NCBI GenBank assembly: GCA_019038695.1
Contig: JAHOYZ010000031.1
Span: 1 to 55,885, forward strand
Direction of reading: 5' to 3'
DNA: 55,885 nt
Source of the DNA: Candidatus Zixiibacteriota bacterium
GTDB taxonomy: Bacteria > Zixibacteria > MSB-5A5 > GN15 > FEB-12
Both the position numbers and the translations under genes were made by a program. A model generated the notes under the pieces. The model made no database searches. It saw only the letters and a list, made by a program, of their open reading frames with translations, and was not told the origin of the DNA. Each line of letters starts with the position of its first letter. The first letter of the stretch is position 1. Of the stretch, positions 27,186 through 37,135 are shown piece after piece.

Positions 27186-30100
27186 AAGCTGGTCAGACAT
27201 TCGCGCACTTCAAAATAATGCGACCGCTCGGGGCGGGCGGCATGGGGGAAGTTTATCTGGCCGAGGATCAGAAGCTGCATCGCGAGGTTGCGATTAAGAT
27301 CCTATTGGCGGATTATTTCGATGATGCGGAACGATTGCAGCGTTTTGAGCGTGAGGCAAAAACAGCCGCTCAGATTTCGCACGCCAATGCTATGGGTATT
27401 TTCGATATGGGAACAACGCCCCATCCGACGACCGGCAAAGATGTGCAGTATATCGTGATGGAAAGGGTGCATGGTGTACCTCTCTTTGAGTTTCTTAAGG
27501 AGCGGCAACTCAGTCTGGGACGAACCATCCGCATCGCTGAGAAAATCGCCTCCGGACTCAGCGCCGCCCACAAGCTCAACATTGTTCATCGCGATATCAA
27601 ATCTACGAACATTCTCGTTGATGACGAAGGCAACCCCAAGATTCTCGATTTCGGGCTGGCCAAGCCAATCGACCCGGTCCAGATGGGGGATGAATCCACC
27701 GACACGGTCTCGCAGGAATTGACCAAGGCCGGGAAGATCGTTGGTACAATTTCGTACATGTCTCCGGAGCAAGCCCGGGGTGAAAAAGTGGATGCCCGTT
27801 CCGACCTGTTTTCTTTTGGAGTGCTTGTGTACCACATGGTGGGCGGCGATTTCCCGTTTTCCGGTCCTTCACAGGTGGCGACTTTGGCTAAGATACTCGA
27901 AGCGAAACATGTGCCCCTCCCTAATGTTCCGCCCGAGCTACAGCGTATCCTCGACAAATGTCTGCAGAAGGATCCTTCTGACCGGTACCAGAGTGCGGCG
28001 GATCTGGTTGTTGATCTGAGAAATCTCCGGCGGCAGGTGGACAGCGGTATCAGTGACTCGATTACCGGGCTGTCGTCAGTAAGTGGCCAGGCTGTGAAGC
28101 AGGTCTTTGTATCTCGGTTATCGGGCCGGGCAAAATTGTGGTCTATAGTAGGTGTTGTATTTGTTATTGCCTTGATCGTGGCTATCATTGACAACACCAA
28201 TGAAGCGAGTCAGCCCGTCATTGATACCTTCCCCGTTGAAGCAATAGAGGGTGATGCGCTGGCGGTATTGAGTTTCAAGAACAAGACTGGTGACCCCGAA
28301 TTCGATTGGATGGAAACGGGTCTCCCCGAGATTCTCACCACTGATCTGGCTCAGAGCGCAACTATCTCGGTCATCAGTCGTGAACGAATTCTTGACTATC
28401 TCAACCATCAGCATAGAACCGGGGAAATTGAAGGTGGTGAAGGTTTTGATCAACTCGGAGATGCTATATCCCAAGCGGTTGCCAAATCTCTGGAGGGTGT
28501 ACCCGGCGCTGCCGATGCGCTCAAGGAGATAAGAGCGCAGGCTCGCGGCAAATCGTCCCCTCGTTACGACCATGCGGCCAAGCTTGAGGCGGCCAGAACA
28601 CTCGGCGCGACAAACGTGCTATCGGGTTCGTTCTACAAGATGGGGGATAAGATACGCATAGATGCCCGTCTGGAGGACATTGCCTCCGGCCAGATCGTTC
28701 TCGGAGAAAAAGTAGTTGGGAGTGATCCTTTTGCGTTGGTCGATAGCCTGACGATAAAAATTGTGGCGTCACTTAACATCTCAGGAAGCTCGATACCGGC
28801 TAAGGCGGTAGCTTCGATGGTGACATCCTCGCCGGAGGCATATAGGCTGTATCTGGAAGGGCAAGAGTTGTTCCATCGGAATCTGTTCGAGCAATCCATT
28901 GAAAAATACAATCTGGCTATTCAGATCGACCCCGCCTTTGCTATGGCCTATATGCGTCTTGGTGTTTCGCATGTCTTCAGTGGTCATCAGCAGGAAGGGG
29001 CGGTACAGTTTGCTCTGGCCCAGGAATATAAGAGCAAACTACCCATCAGAGAGAAAAGTCTGCTTGACGTGTATTCCGACATATGGTTGGTCCAGGAGTA
29101 TGATGCGGCCTTTGTGAAGTTGGCAGCCTATGTGGACAACTATCCCGATGACAAGGAAGTGCGATCTCTGTATGGCATCACTCTACGTCAGTTCAATCAG
29201 GATACGGTCGGAGCCTTTGCCCAGTGGGATACGGTTCTCGCCACCGATCCGGGCTACCAATGGGCTCTCTCAAACTATGCTCAGTCATACCGACGTTACG
29301 GGAATCCAGACTTGGCTCTGGTGTACCTGAAGCGCTTGCGCCAGCACCATCCGGATTCTCCCGAACCATATCGAGATATGGGTGCCCTCTATCGTGAAAT
29401 GGGTCGCATAGACGAAGCTATTGCGGAATACGAATTGGCTTATGAACTGTTCCCTGAGAAGACAAGTAGCCTGACAAGTCTGGGAATCCTCTATATAAGA
29501 AAACGGCAATTTAGCAAAGCAGCCGAAACATTTGAGAAGTTCGGTGAGGCAGTGATCGACAACCCTTACCAAATGACGGCATACTATGCTGGACTCGCCA
29601 ATCTTGCTAATTGGGAGGGGAAGTTTATTGAGTCCAGAAAATATCTCTTGTCAGTTCTGGAAGAAGCACATAAGAGTGGAGACAGTGGATATGTGGCCGG
29701 GGCACTGCAGAGGATATCGGATCATTATCTTCGATTCGACATGGCAGATAGTACTATCTACTATAGCAAACAGTCAAGTCTGTGGGAGCGGCAGTTCCGT
29801 GGACTCAATTATTGTCTTCAGGTGGTTGCCGTCGATCCGAGTCGATGTGGTGAGGTTCGGCAGACTATGGAATCAGCAGTGACTACGTTCAAGGAATCAA
29901 TGCCAGCTGGACTGTGGCCACTTGTTGATGCTGTGGAAAAATTGTTCGAGGCTGGATGTGCCGCAGATACGGTGTTAGCCATTGCCGCTATGCAGGATCT
30001 TATGGTCTCTCAGGGATCACAAAACGAAGTTGAAACCAAGCGCGGTATTGGTGTGTTGATGATCCACATCGGCGACTTCCAGGCTGGAAAGGAACTAATC

Positions 30101-30310
30101 CAGGACTACTTGACTGGGCCAAGACAGGGTACGTCAGGATATAGCTACCCGCTCACTCTCTACATGATGGGACGCGCCAACGAAGGTCTGGGTAACACCG
30201 CTGAGGCGATCAAGAACTTCGAGGAGATGCTGAAATACTGGAGTAATCCTGAGATTGAGACCAAAGAGATCAAAGACGCCCGCGAGAGGTTGGCCCGGCT
30301 GACGAGTTAG
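27179..30310 (+). CDS. Transmembrane Ser/Thr protein kinase with TPR sensor region
   Basis: A 1043-residue kinase. The N-terminal kinase domain (about 10-285) has the glycine loop GAGGMGEVYLA (18-28), Lys40, the catalytic loop HRDIKSTN (Asp139), DFG (157-159) and YMSPEQARG. One membrane span follows near residues 320-340. The outer part starts with ALAVLSFKNKTGDPEFDWMETG, a FlgO/adenylate-cyclase-associated type domain. Eight or so TPR-like helical pairs then run to the C-terminus. The outer region therefore probably senses an envelope protein. The gene overlaps the FHA phosphatase by seven bases. Confidence 0.94.
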   Translation: MLEAGQTFAHFKIMRPLGAGGMGEVYLAEDQKLHREVAIKILLADYFDDAERLQRFEREAKTAAQISHANAMGIFDMGTTPHPTTGKDVQYIVMERVHGVPLFEFLKERQLSLGRTIRIAEKIASGLSAAHKLNIVHRDIKSTNILVDDEGNPKILDFGLAKPIDPVQMGDESTDTVSQELTKAGKIVGTISYMSPEQARGEKVDARSDLFSFGVLVYHMVGGDFPFSGPSQVATLAKILEAKHVPLPNVPPELQRILDKCLQKDPSDRYQSAADLVVDLRNLRRQVDSGISDSITGLSSVSGQAVKQVFVSRLSGRAKLWSIVGVVFVIALIVAIIDNTNEASQPVIDTFPVEAIEGDALAVLSFKNKTGDPEFDWMETGLPEILTTDLAQSATISVISRERILDYLNHQHRTGEIEGGEGFDQLGDAISQAVAKSLEGVPGAADALKEIRAQARGKSSPRYDHAAKLEAARTLGATNVLSGSFYKMGDKIRIDARLEDIASGQIVLGEKVVGSDPFALVDSLTIKIVASLNISGSSIPAKAVASMVTSSPEAYRLYLEGQELFHRNLFEQSIEKYNLAIQIDPAFAMAYMRLGVSHVFSGHQQEGAVQFALAQEYKSKLPIREKSLLDVYSDIWLVQEYDAAFVKLAAYVDNYPDDKEVRSLYGITLRQFNQDTVGAFAQWDTVLATDPGYQWALSNYAQSYRRYGNPDLALVYLKRLRQHHPDSPEPYRDMGALYREMGRIDEAIAEYELAYELFPEKTSSLTSLGILYIRKRQFSKAAETFEKFGEAVIDNPYQMTAYYAGLANLANWEGKFIESRKYLLSVLEEAHKSGDSGYVAGALQRISDHYLRFDMADSTIYYSKQSSLWERQFRGLNYCLQVVAVDPSRCGEVRQTMESAVTTFKESMPAGLWPLVDAVEKLFEAGCAADTVLAIAAMQDLMVSQGSQNEVETKRGIGVLMIHIGDFQAGKELIQDYLTGPRQGTSGYSYPLTLYMMGRANEGLGNTAEAIKNFEEMLKYWSNPEIETKEIKDARERLARLTS

Positions 30311-30382
30311 ATCATAATGTCAAATCGATAGGCAGCTTAACCTACTGAAGACAGTTTAGACCTCTGTCACCTATCTTCCTCT

Positions 30383-30405
30383 GGCAGGAGCACAGGGCTC
30401 CTGCC
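30383..30405. repeat. REP-like hairpin repeat unit
   Basis: GGCAGGAG (30383-30390) and CTCCTGCC (30398-30405) form a perfect stem around CACAGGG, followed by CTACC. There is no T-run. The form resembles short dispersed palindromes of bacterial chromosomes; only one copy is in this window. Confidence 0.45.
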
Positions 30406-30473
30406 CTACCAACGCTGTATTATTATTTGCAACGCTTGTTTGATTGCGAGATGGGCTGTTTATTGGGCAGACT

Positions 30474-31697
30474 ATGTTGAATAACAGTCTTGGATACGTT
30501 CGTCAATTTGACAGGAATCTGTGGATTCTATCTATTGGCTGGCTCGTCAGCGCTGTCGGATTTGCCGCCTCTCTGCCGTTTATTGCAATATATTTCCACA
30601 ACGAGTTCGGGCTGTCAATGACTGACATTGGTCTTTTCTTTGCCCTCATGGCCGTCGTTCGCTCGGTGTTTCAGTTGGTAGGTGGGGAGATTTCAGATCG
30701 TATTGAGAGGCGTTCGGTCCTGATTTATTCTCAGTATGCCAGAGGTATCGCATTTCTGGGAATGGCGGCCGCGATCTATCTGGACTGGGGGTTCTGGATG
30801 GTGGCTACGTTTCTGCTGGTTAATTCTATCTTTGGGGCAGTTTTTCAGCCTGCCGCCAACGCTATGGTGGCAGATATTCTTCCCGAAAGACAGCGATTGG
30901 ATGGGTATGCCATCACGCGAGCAGCGGGAAATCTTGGTTGGGCGCTCGGACCAGCGATAGGTGGTTTCCTTGCCACAAGTTCCTATGCTCTGCTCTTTCT
31001 AATATCCGCTGGGCTGACATCGATTTCCGGTCTGATCGTAGCACTTTGGCTGACAGCACCGAACTCCATAAAAGCATCCGACCGATTCAAGCTCAAGGAT
31101 ATTGTAGCGGTCAAAGATGACGCCAATCTGGCTATTCACCTTAGTCTGTTAATAGTACTCTACTTGGTTGTGGCACAATTGATCGTTCCGTTTTCAGTTT
31201 ACGCGGTCGATGTGGCAGGCATGACTGAGACACAACTGGGATACCTTTTTTCTCTCAATGGTCTTCTGGTTGTGGCCCTACAAATTCCAGTTACGCGGAT
31301 TCTTTCTCGATATAAGCTGACGGCACAACTGGCGGTAGGCTCGCTGTTGTATGCGATTGGATACGGGTGCATGGGCGTTCTGGTTGGATTTGGCTACTTT
31401 GCGATGGCCGTCACCGTGATCACTATAGGTGAGGTGTTTATGTCACCTCCTTCTTTGACCCTGACCTCTCGTCTCGCCCCGGCCGGGAGAATGGGTCGTT
31501 ACATGGGCATTCATGGTTTTGCACTTGCGGCTGGCTGGTCGTTTGGACCGCTTTACGGGGGTGCCTTGCTGGATGCTTTCTCAGACCAACCGATAACAGC
31601 CTGGATGCTGATTTCATCACTGGCACTGGTATCGTTTATCGGCTATTCTCTATTCCAGCGAAGATTGCCCCATGATGTCAATATCAGAGAAACGTGA
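30474..31697 (+). CDS. MFS transporter
   Basis: A 407-residue protein with twelve predicted membrane spans. The motif between spans 2 and 3 reads GGEISDRIERRSV, the form of motif A seen in drug and sugar exporters, and PAANAMVADILPERQR is another family block. It is probably a small-molecule exporter; the substrate is unknown. The start is ATG 30474; a TTG at 30444 is in frame but has no better site. It converges on the large surface-protein gene that ends at 31701, with three bases between them and no terminator. Confidence 0.92.
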   Translation: MLNNSLGYVRQFDRNLWILSIGWLVSAVGFAASLPFIAIYFHNEFGLSMTDIGLFFALMAVVRSVFQLVGGEISDRIERRSVLIYSQYARGIAFLGMAAAIYLDWGFWMVATFLLVNSIFGAVFQPAANAMVADILPERQRLDGYAITRAAGNLGWALGPAIGGFLATSSYALLFLISAGLTSISGLIVALWLTAPNSIKASDRFKLKDIVAVKDDANLAIHLSLLIVLYLVVAQLIVPFSVYAVDVAGMTETQLGYLFSLNGLLVVALQIPVTRILSRYKLTAQLAVGSLLYAIGYGCMGVLVGFGYFAMAVTVITIGEVFMSPPSLTLTSRLAPAGRMGRYMGIHGFALAAGWSFGPLYGGALLDAFSDQPITAWMLISSLALVSFIGYSLFQRRLPHDVNIRET

Positions 31698-31700
31698 CAA

Positions 31701-34331
31701 CTACTCGATAATGACAATCTTGCCGATTTGGTACTTCTTGTCCGATTCCACAACGAAGTAATACATTCCGGACACGACAGCCTGAGTGTTTCGAGTGACG
31801 AGGTCCCATGAATCATGAGCCGACTGGGGATCTCCCGGCGGAACTTCATGATCAATTTCCCGTACCAGGTCTCCGTCCAAACTGAATATACTTATCTTGC
31901 ACTTGTGTGGTAAATTGGCAAAATGTATCTCCCGCAGACGGTAGTCGGGTTTGTCGAGAACCCCTCGACCTTCGAATCCCATATGGCGATAATCGGCATC
32001 AATACGGTATGGGTTGGGATAAACGTAAACAGAATCCCCTGCGGACAGGTGTCCCGCACCCAACTGAGGGTACTCAACAACCATGTTATTGATCGGCTTT
32101 GATTCCAACGCGGGCAATTCTACGGCTGGCGAGCCGAAATCGAACGACGTCACAGCGCAGTAGTACGGCACAGTGGGCAGGAGATTGCCAATAACGTATT
32201 CATATTCGTAGTACTTTGGCAACGGCTCACCATAATCATCAACAAGCTCGGATTCCGACCACATTTCAGGATTGGAGTGCGGCTCAGACGCATATGGATA
32301 CACCTTACGAATCGTACCGATCAGATCAAGGTAAGATTGATTGAAATCCTGAGCCTCAAAGTAATAGAAGTTGCCGCTATGTGTATATGGATTGGTACGC
32401 GAGTATGCCAGGGGATCAAACTCCGGATCCTGGAACAGGATTCTGAGGGAGTCGATGGTGAATGGGATATCCTCGAGTACCCATTCAAGCTGCCCCGACG
32501 TGGACTCTCGCAACCGATATCTATTATAGTTCTCTCGATCATATGAGGTCAGTACAGAGAAACTGCCGGGGCGATCATCACGTGAAATGTAGACCCGATA
32601 GCCCTCAAAATCTACTTCGCCCAGGAAAAAGTCCGGTGTTGTTTCTGAATAGTATCCATTCCACCTGATCGTCAATTGGCTCTGGCCAGGAATGACACGC
32701 ATGCGCGGTGCTGGAGGAGGTCCAGCTCCCCGGAAATCAGGTACGCCATCACCTTTAGTCCACTGCAAATCGGCTGCTGTAATCTCCCACAAAGTATCCA
32801 ATTGAATGGGGTCCACCGTAATTGTGTCGATGTTGTAAATGGCGGAATCCCGAGCGCAGATGCGCTTTTCGCCGAAATAGCCGTCACCGTCGGTGTCGAT
32901 GCCAGGGTTATCATAGACCCACGAAGCCCAAAGCGAGTTGGCGGCAAGTTTGTCGAAGTTGAGCGCATTGTAATAGATATGGGGCTGGCTTGGTGACCAT
33001 AATCTTTCGAAATCATCCGGCCTCTGGTGAAAATCTTCACCGCCGACCCAGGCAAAAGAAACCGGCAAGCTCTGACCGGGGGATATGTTGAAGGGACCAA
33101 ACGAAAGGAGATAACGACAGTCGTAGCCGTCGGCAAAATCATCAGCATACTCAGGTTTGGGAAACCAACCAATACGCGAATGATCCACAGCTGTGTACAT
33201 AAGATCGTAATCGAATTCCTCACGCCGCATGACGTAGTACTTGTTGCGATCTCCTTGAGGCGTGCCGAACATGAGACCGAAGTTGCGATATGGTTCCTCA
33301 TCGGTCTCGCTTTGGCGTGGTCCGAAATCGTATTGAGGATTCGTATAGCCTGTAATCCACCAATTGAAGGAGTACTCCAACTCCTTTGAAGGTGTGCGAA
33401 CTACTCGCACTCCAACCGCACTCCTGGTTGATTTGGCATTCCACATACCGTCCTCGGGGTCGCCGTCGTTGTCGGCATGAAAGGCAACGTTGATAGTATC
33501 AAGGGAGCCTTCACATTTGGGAGAGGGGTGGGTAGGATAGAATCCAACAATGTCGTCGGTCCATCCAGGAGCACCACGATTGATTAAATGCCAAACATCG
33601 CCATCGACATAGATGCCGAGGTAGACATCCTCTAAATTCTTGGTGCCAATGTTCTGGACGCGGTAGTCAAATAATATGAAGTCGTCGGCGTAGGAGAAAC
33701 TCCAGGACATGGAACGTTGATAGATTCGTACTCCCAGTGGGATATGCGATCGACCGTCAACCGGGTCGGACTGCACAAAGGCCGGGTCAGCATAAGTGTC
33801 TGAATATTCGCAGGTGATGTCCTGCTCTGAATAAGCATCGGGATCATAGAAGGGGCTGTTGATGTCGATCGAGGAATAGGTGAAGGGTTCGAATCCGCCC
33901 ACATCAGGCCATAGTTCTCTGGTTTCGTAGTAGTCGTCCATGCCGATCGATACCAGAGTGTCACGACCTACAATAGCACCGATCCACATTGAGGCTACCC
34001 AAAGGTACACCAGGTCAGTGTTCTTGGGATACTCACATGACTGGATCTCAAATCCGGTGAAAGGGTCGGCAACGCCTCTACCCTCAGTTCCGAACGTGCC
34101 GTTGTTGGCGATGGCTAACTCGATGTTGCCTCGATTGTGAACTGCAAATGCTACTGAAGGTGCAGATGCTGATACCAGAGTGGACATATCCTTCTGACTT
34201 TTGTCCATCTTGGGATTGAAACTGCGGCTACATAACTGGGATGGAATGATGAAGCAAAACAGAACCGACAAGATTGGCAATGTGAATCGGTGGAATTGAC
34301 GAGATGATATGCTCAAGGTCGGAATTCTCAC
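31701..34331 (-). CDS. Large exported surface protein, YPNPY-type C-terminal domain (copy 2)
   Basis: An 876-residue exported protein. A basic N-terminus and hydrophobic stretch (residues 17-33) act as the signal. The body shows RGNIELAIANNGTFGTEG and WIGAIVGRDTLVSIGMD, a Ca-binding type DTDGDGYFG loop near the middle, and fibronectin-like beta blocks. The last 110 or so residues start VYVYPNPYRIDADYR and end in a Lys-rich beta strand, the form of a type IX or FlgD-like sorting/beta domain. It is a paralogue of the gene upstream. Its GTG start overlaps that gene's stop as GTGA. No enzymatic motif was recognised. Confidence 0.85.
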   Translation of the reverse strand: MRIPTLSISSRQFHRFTLPILSVLFCFIIPSQLCSRSFNPKMDKSQKDMSTLVSASAPSVAFAVHNRGNIELAIANNGTFGTEGRGVADPFTGFEIQSCEYPKNTDLVYLWVASMWIGAIVGRDTLVSIGMDDYYETRELWPDVGGFEPFTYSSIDINSPFYDPDAYSEQDITCEYSDTYADPAFVQSDPVDGRSHIPLGVRIYQRSMSWSFSYADDFILFDYRVQNIGTKNLEDVYLGIYVDGDVWHLINRGAPGWTDDIVGFYPTHPSPKCEGSLDTINVAFHADNDGDPEDGMWNAKSTRSAVGVRVVRTPSKELEYSFNWWITGYTNPQYDFGPRQSETDEEPYRNFGLMFGTPQGDRNKYYVMRREEFDYDLMYTAVDHSRIGWFPKPEYADDFADGYDCRYLLSFGPFNISPGQSLPVSFAWVGGEDFHQRPDDFERLWSPSQPHIYYNALNFDKLAANSLWASWVYDNPGIDTDGDGYFGEKRICARDSAIYNIDTITVDPIQLDTLWEITAADLQWTKGDGVPDFRGAGPPPAPRMRVIPGQSQLTIRWNGYYSETTPDFFLGEVDFEGYRVYISRDDRPGSFSVLTSYDRENYNRYRLRESTSGQLEWVLEDIPFTIDSLRILFQDPEFDPLAYSRTNPYTHSGNFYYFEAQDFNQSYLDLIGTIRKVYPYASEPHSNPEMWSESELVDDYGEPLPKYYEYEYVIGNLLPTVPYYCAVTSFDFGSPAVELPALESKPINNMVVEYPQLGAGHLSAGDSVYVYPNPYRIDADYRHMGFEGRGVLDKPDYRLREIHFANLPHKCKISIFSLDGDLVREIDHEVPPGDPQSAHDSWDLVTRNTQAVVSGMYYFVVESDKKYQIGKIVIIE

Positions 34332-36895
34332 ATTATTATGACTAGTTTTCCGATGTGTGTCTTATTTCCCTCAGACTCCACCGTGAAATAGTACAGACCG
34401 GATGTCGCCAACTGGGTATTGCGTGTGATCAGGTCCCAGGTCTCATGCGAGGCTTCAGGGATAGACGGATCGACATCGTGGTCAATTATTCGGACCAGGT
34501 CACCATCAAGTGAATAGATACTGATAGTACACTTGGCTGGGATGTTGGCAAAATGGATTTCCATCTGACGATGTTCAGGTCGATCAGGGATCCGGCCTTC
34601 GAAACCGCTTGGTCGATACGAGGCGTCTACACGATATGGGTTCGGATACACAAGCACTTCCAGGTTACTCTCGGCGACAACATTTGCATCCGCCATAGGA
34701 TACGCCGAATCGTAACCAACTGTGGGCGATGTCTCCAGAACACCAACACCAAACTCAGGGGAGCCGTAATCAAAGGCGGTTACATTAACAAGGTATTCGA
34801 CTGTCGGTAGCAAGTTTTCAATCACGAACCCGTACTCGTAGTATTTCAGGTAACCGTCGGGTGTAAGCTCGTCAGGGCGAGCCGAATCGGCGATCAATAT
34901 AGAAGGACGAGGCTGGTCAGGATACAATTTGTAGATACTGTGTTCGAGTCCGATCTCAGATACATTGTAGCCCTGTGGTTCGAAATAGAAAAAGTGTTCA
35001 GTTGTGTCCGTTACTATATAGGGATGAACGCGACTATAAGATAAAGGATCAAGATCGGGATCGTTGAAGTACTCGCGTAAGTCGGCCAGTTCCATTGGTA
35101 ACTTGATCAGTTCCCATGTATTGGACTTGTACTCGAAAATGTTATAGTCTTCACGATCGTAAGATGAAATCACCTGGAAGCTCTCACGTCTATTATCGCG
35201 AGCGATGTAGATATTGTAACCTTCGAAGTCTCTCTCACGAGTAAACAAGTCGCGGGCAGTTTCGCTGCGAAGGCCGTTAATTCGGATAGTCAGCCGACCA
35301 TTATCAGAACTCAACCAGAAGACAGGGGCCGGGGGAGGAGCAGCTCCTCTGAAATCGGGTACGCCATCACCCCTATACCAGTCAGTGTCGAGCGCTACTT
35401 GTTCGACCTGAGCAACCTGGTAATCGGCATCTCTATCCGACCAAGGGCTTGAAGCGGCCTTGTTAATCTCACAAGTACGGAATTCCCCGCGATAACCATC
35501 CCCATCAGTATCAATGCCGGGGTTGTCATAGACTTTCTCAGCCCAAGTAGAATTAAGAGCAAGGTCTTCAAAGTGTAGACTGTCATAGAATCTGTGTGGC
35601 ATCATCGGAAGATTGATCTCTACATTGTCTGCCCAGGTGTGCAACCCCTCACCGCCTAAGTACGCGAATGACAATGGCAGACTCTGGCCCACGGCAATGT
35701 CGAATGGCCCGAACGAGAGAAGATAGCGAGTGTCAAGTCCGTCCGCCCATTCGTCCACACCTTCCTGCAGCGGCAGCATCCAGAGCGGATCAGTTGTCTG
35801 AATACTGGCAACCCAGGCCTGGTCATAGTCAAACTCACCGTTTCGCATAATATAATATTTATTACGATCCCCTTCGGGTGTACCCAGTCCGCCTGTTCCA
35901 AAGTCCCGAAAATCCTCCATCCACTGCCCAACCCCAGCTTTCTCACGGGGTCCGAAGTCAAGAACCGAGTTGCTATTACTGATCCACCAATTGAAAGAAA
36001 CATTCAGCTTTGTAGCTGGGGTGCGAATAATTCTCATCGCAGTGAGATCAGGTGATGGATGAGGGGTTTTCAGATCACCATCGGCATCGGCTGTCCAGGC
36101 CACATTAATCGTATCAAGAAATTCGCAATCGTGAAATTTAGTATTCATAGTGGGAAGGAACCCAGCAATGTCGTCCATATAATGGGTGCCGTCATCGAAA
36201 CCGACATCAGCATCGACATAGAACCCCATATAGACATTCTCCAACAATCGAGTTCCAATGTTCTTGATTCGGTAATCGAATAGAACAAAATCTTCGGCGT
36301 ACGAATACGACCAGGCGTATGAGGATTGCTTGATTTCAACATTTAGCGGCATGTGCCTCTGGCCAAAAGCATCAGCATCAATGCCTGTGATAAAGGTGTC
36401 CGTATAAACGCAAATATAGTCTTCCTCCGACACAGCCCCCTCAAATCGAGGTTTGTCTGGGTCGAGAATGGATCGATGCATCATATACCCAAAAGGCGCG
36501 ATATCAGGCTTCAACTCCCGTACAAACGACCAGCCGTCAGCACCCACTGATACCAAAGTATCCCGCCCTACAATTGCTCCGATCCAGAAAGCTCCCGCAA
36601 AAAGGTGGTCGATCGACGAGCCCTTCGGGAACTCGCAGGAGGGGACCTGCCATCCAGTGAAGAAATCAGCTCCTCCTCCCTCAGAAAAGCCTGTTCCGAA
36701 GGTTCCGTTATTCTGAATCCCGAGTCTGATGTTGCCTACCCTGTGGGCTGCATTGCACAATGCATACTGAACGGTAACAAACGAGCGATCAGAGTCTTTC
36801 CGGGGATCCTCGCTAAACTCGGCCCGACCCCAAACCGACGATCCCAGTATTAAGCATAAGGCAAATATCACAACAAGTGATCTAAGGCTCATCAT
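34328..36895 (-). CDS. Large exported surface protein, YPNPY-type C-terminal domain (copy 1)
   Basis: An 855-residue exported protein starting MMSLRSLVVIFALCLILGSSVWG, a clear signal peptide. It shares its layout with the next gene: GNIRLGIQNNGTFGTG, FWIGAIVGRDTLVSVGADG, a DTDGDGYRG calcium-type loop, and VLVYPNPYRVDASYRPSGFEGR at the start of the C-terminal domain. Between these the two copies differ a great deal. The start is uncertain: ATG 36895 has AGGA 11 bases upstream, while the ATG at 36913 has a site too close. The role is unknown; such proteins are probably attached to or released from the cell surface. Confidence 0.83.
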   Translation of the reverse strand: MMSLRSLVVIFALCLILGSSVWGRAEFSEDPRKDSDRSFVTVQYALCNAAHRVGNIRLGIQNNGTFGTGFSEGGGADFFTGWQVPSCEFPKGSSIDHLFAGAFWIGAIVGRDTLVSVGADGWSFVRELKPDIAPFGYMMHRSILDPDKPRFEGAVSEEDYICVYTDTFITGIDADAFGQRHMPLNVEIKQSSYAWSYSYAEDFVLFDYRIKNIGTRLLENVYMGFYVDADVGFDDGTHYMDDIAGFLPTMNTKFHDCEFLDTINVAWTADADGDLKTPHPSPDLTAMRIIRTPATKLNVSFNWWISNSNSVLDFGPREKAGVGQWMEDFRDFGTGGLGTPEGDRNKYYIMRNGEFDYDQAWVASIQTTDPLWMLPLQEGVDEWADGLDTRYLLSFGPFDIAVGQSLPLSFAYLGGEGLHTWADNVEINLPMMPHRFYDSLHFEDLALNSTWAEKVYDNPGIDTDGDGYRGEFRTCEINKAASSPWSDRDADYQVAQVEQVALDTDWYRGDGVPDFRGAAPPPAPVFWLSSDNGRLTIRINGLRSETARDLFTRERDFEGYNIYIARDNRRESFQVISSYDREDYNIFEYKSNTWELIKLPMELADLREYFNDPDLDPLSYSRVHPYIVTDTTEHFFYFEPQGYNVSEIGLEHSIYKLYPDQPRPSILIADSARPDELTPDGYLKYYEYGFVIENLLPTVEYLVNVTAFDYGSPEFGVGVLETSPTVGYDSAYPMADANVVAESNLEVLVYPNPYRVDASYRPSGFEGRIPDRPEHRQMEIHFANIPAKCTISIYSLDGDLVRIIDHDVDPSIPEASHETWDLITRNTQLATSGLYYFTVESEGNKTHIGKLVIIM

Positions 36896-37074
36896 ATTGA
36901 GTGAATTCCTCATCTCCAGTCTGTTGATTGACGTACCAGACATTGACGATAATTGACACAGCCGGTAAGTGTACAACAGCGTATAGCATTTCTTTAATAT
37001 TATTGTAGTAACCGTCATTCCGCAAGGGATTTCCCTCGTCAGTACGTGAGCGAATCGTGTTAGATCACAAAGCA

Positions 37075-37101
37075 GAAGCGCCGTCCATCAGGCGGCGCTT
37101 C
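37075..37101 (-). terminator. Hairpin downstream of the subtilase
   Basis: A perfect nine-pair stem GAAGCGCCG/CGGCGCTTC with a nine-base loop, 35 bases past the subtilase stop on the minus strand. The minus-strand tail TGCTTTGTG is only weakly T-rich, so the call is modest. Confidence 0.5.
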
Positions 37102-37135
37102 GAAAAATCAACATGAATACCAACTACTAATTTTC

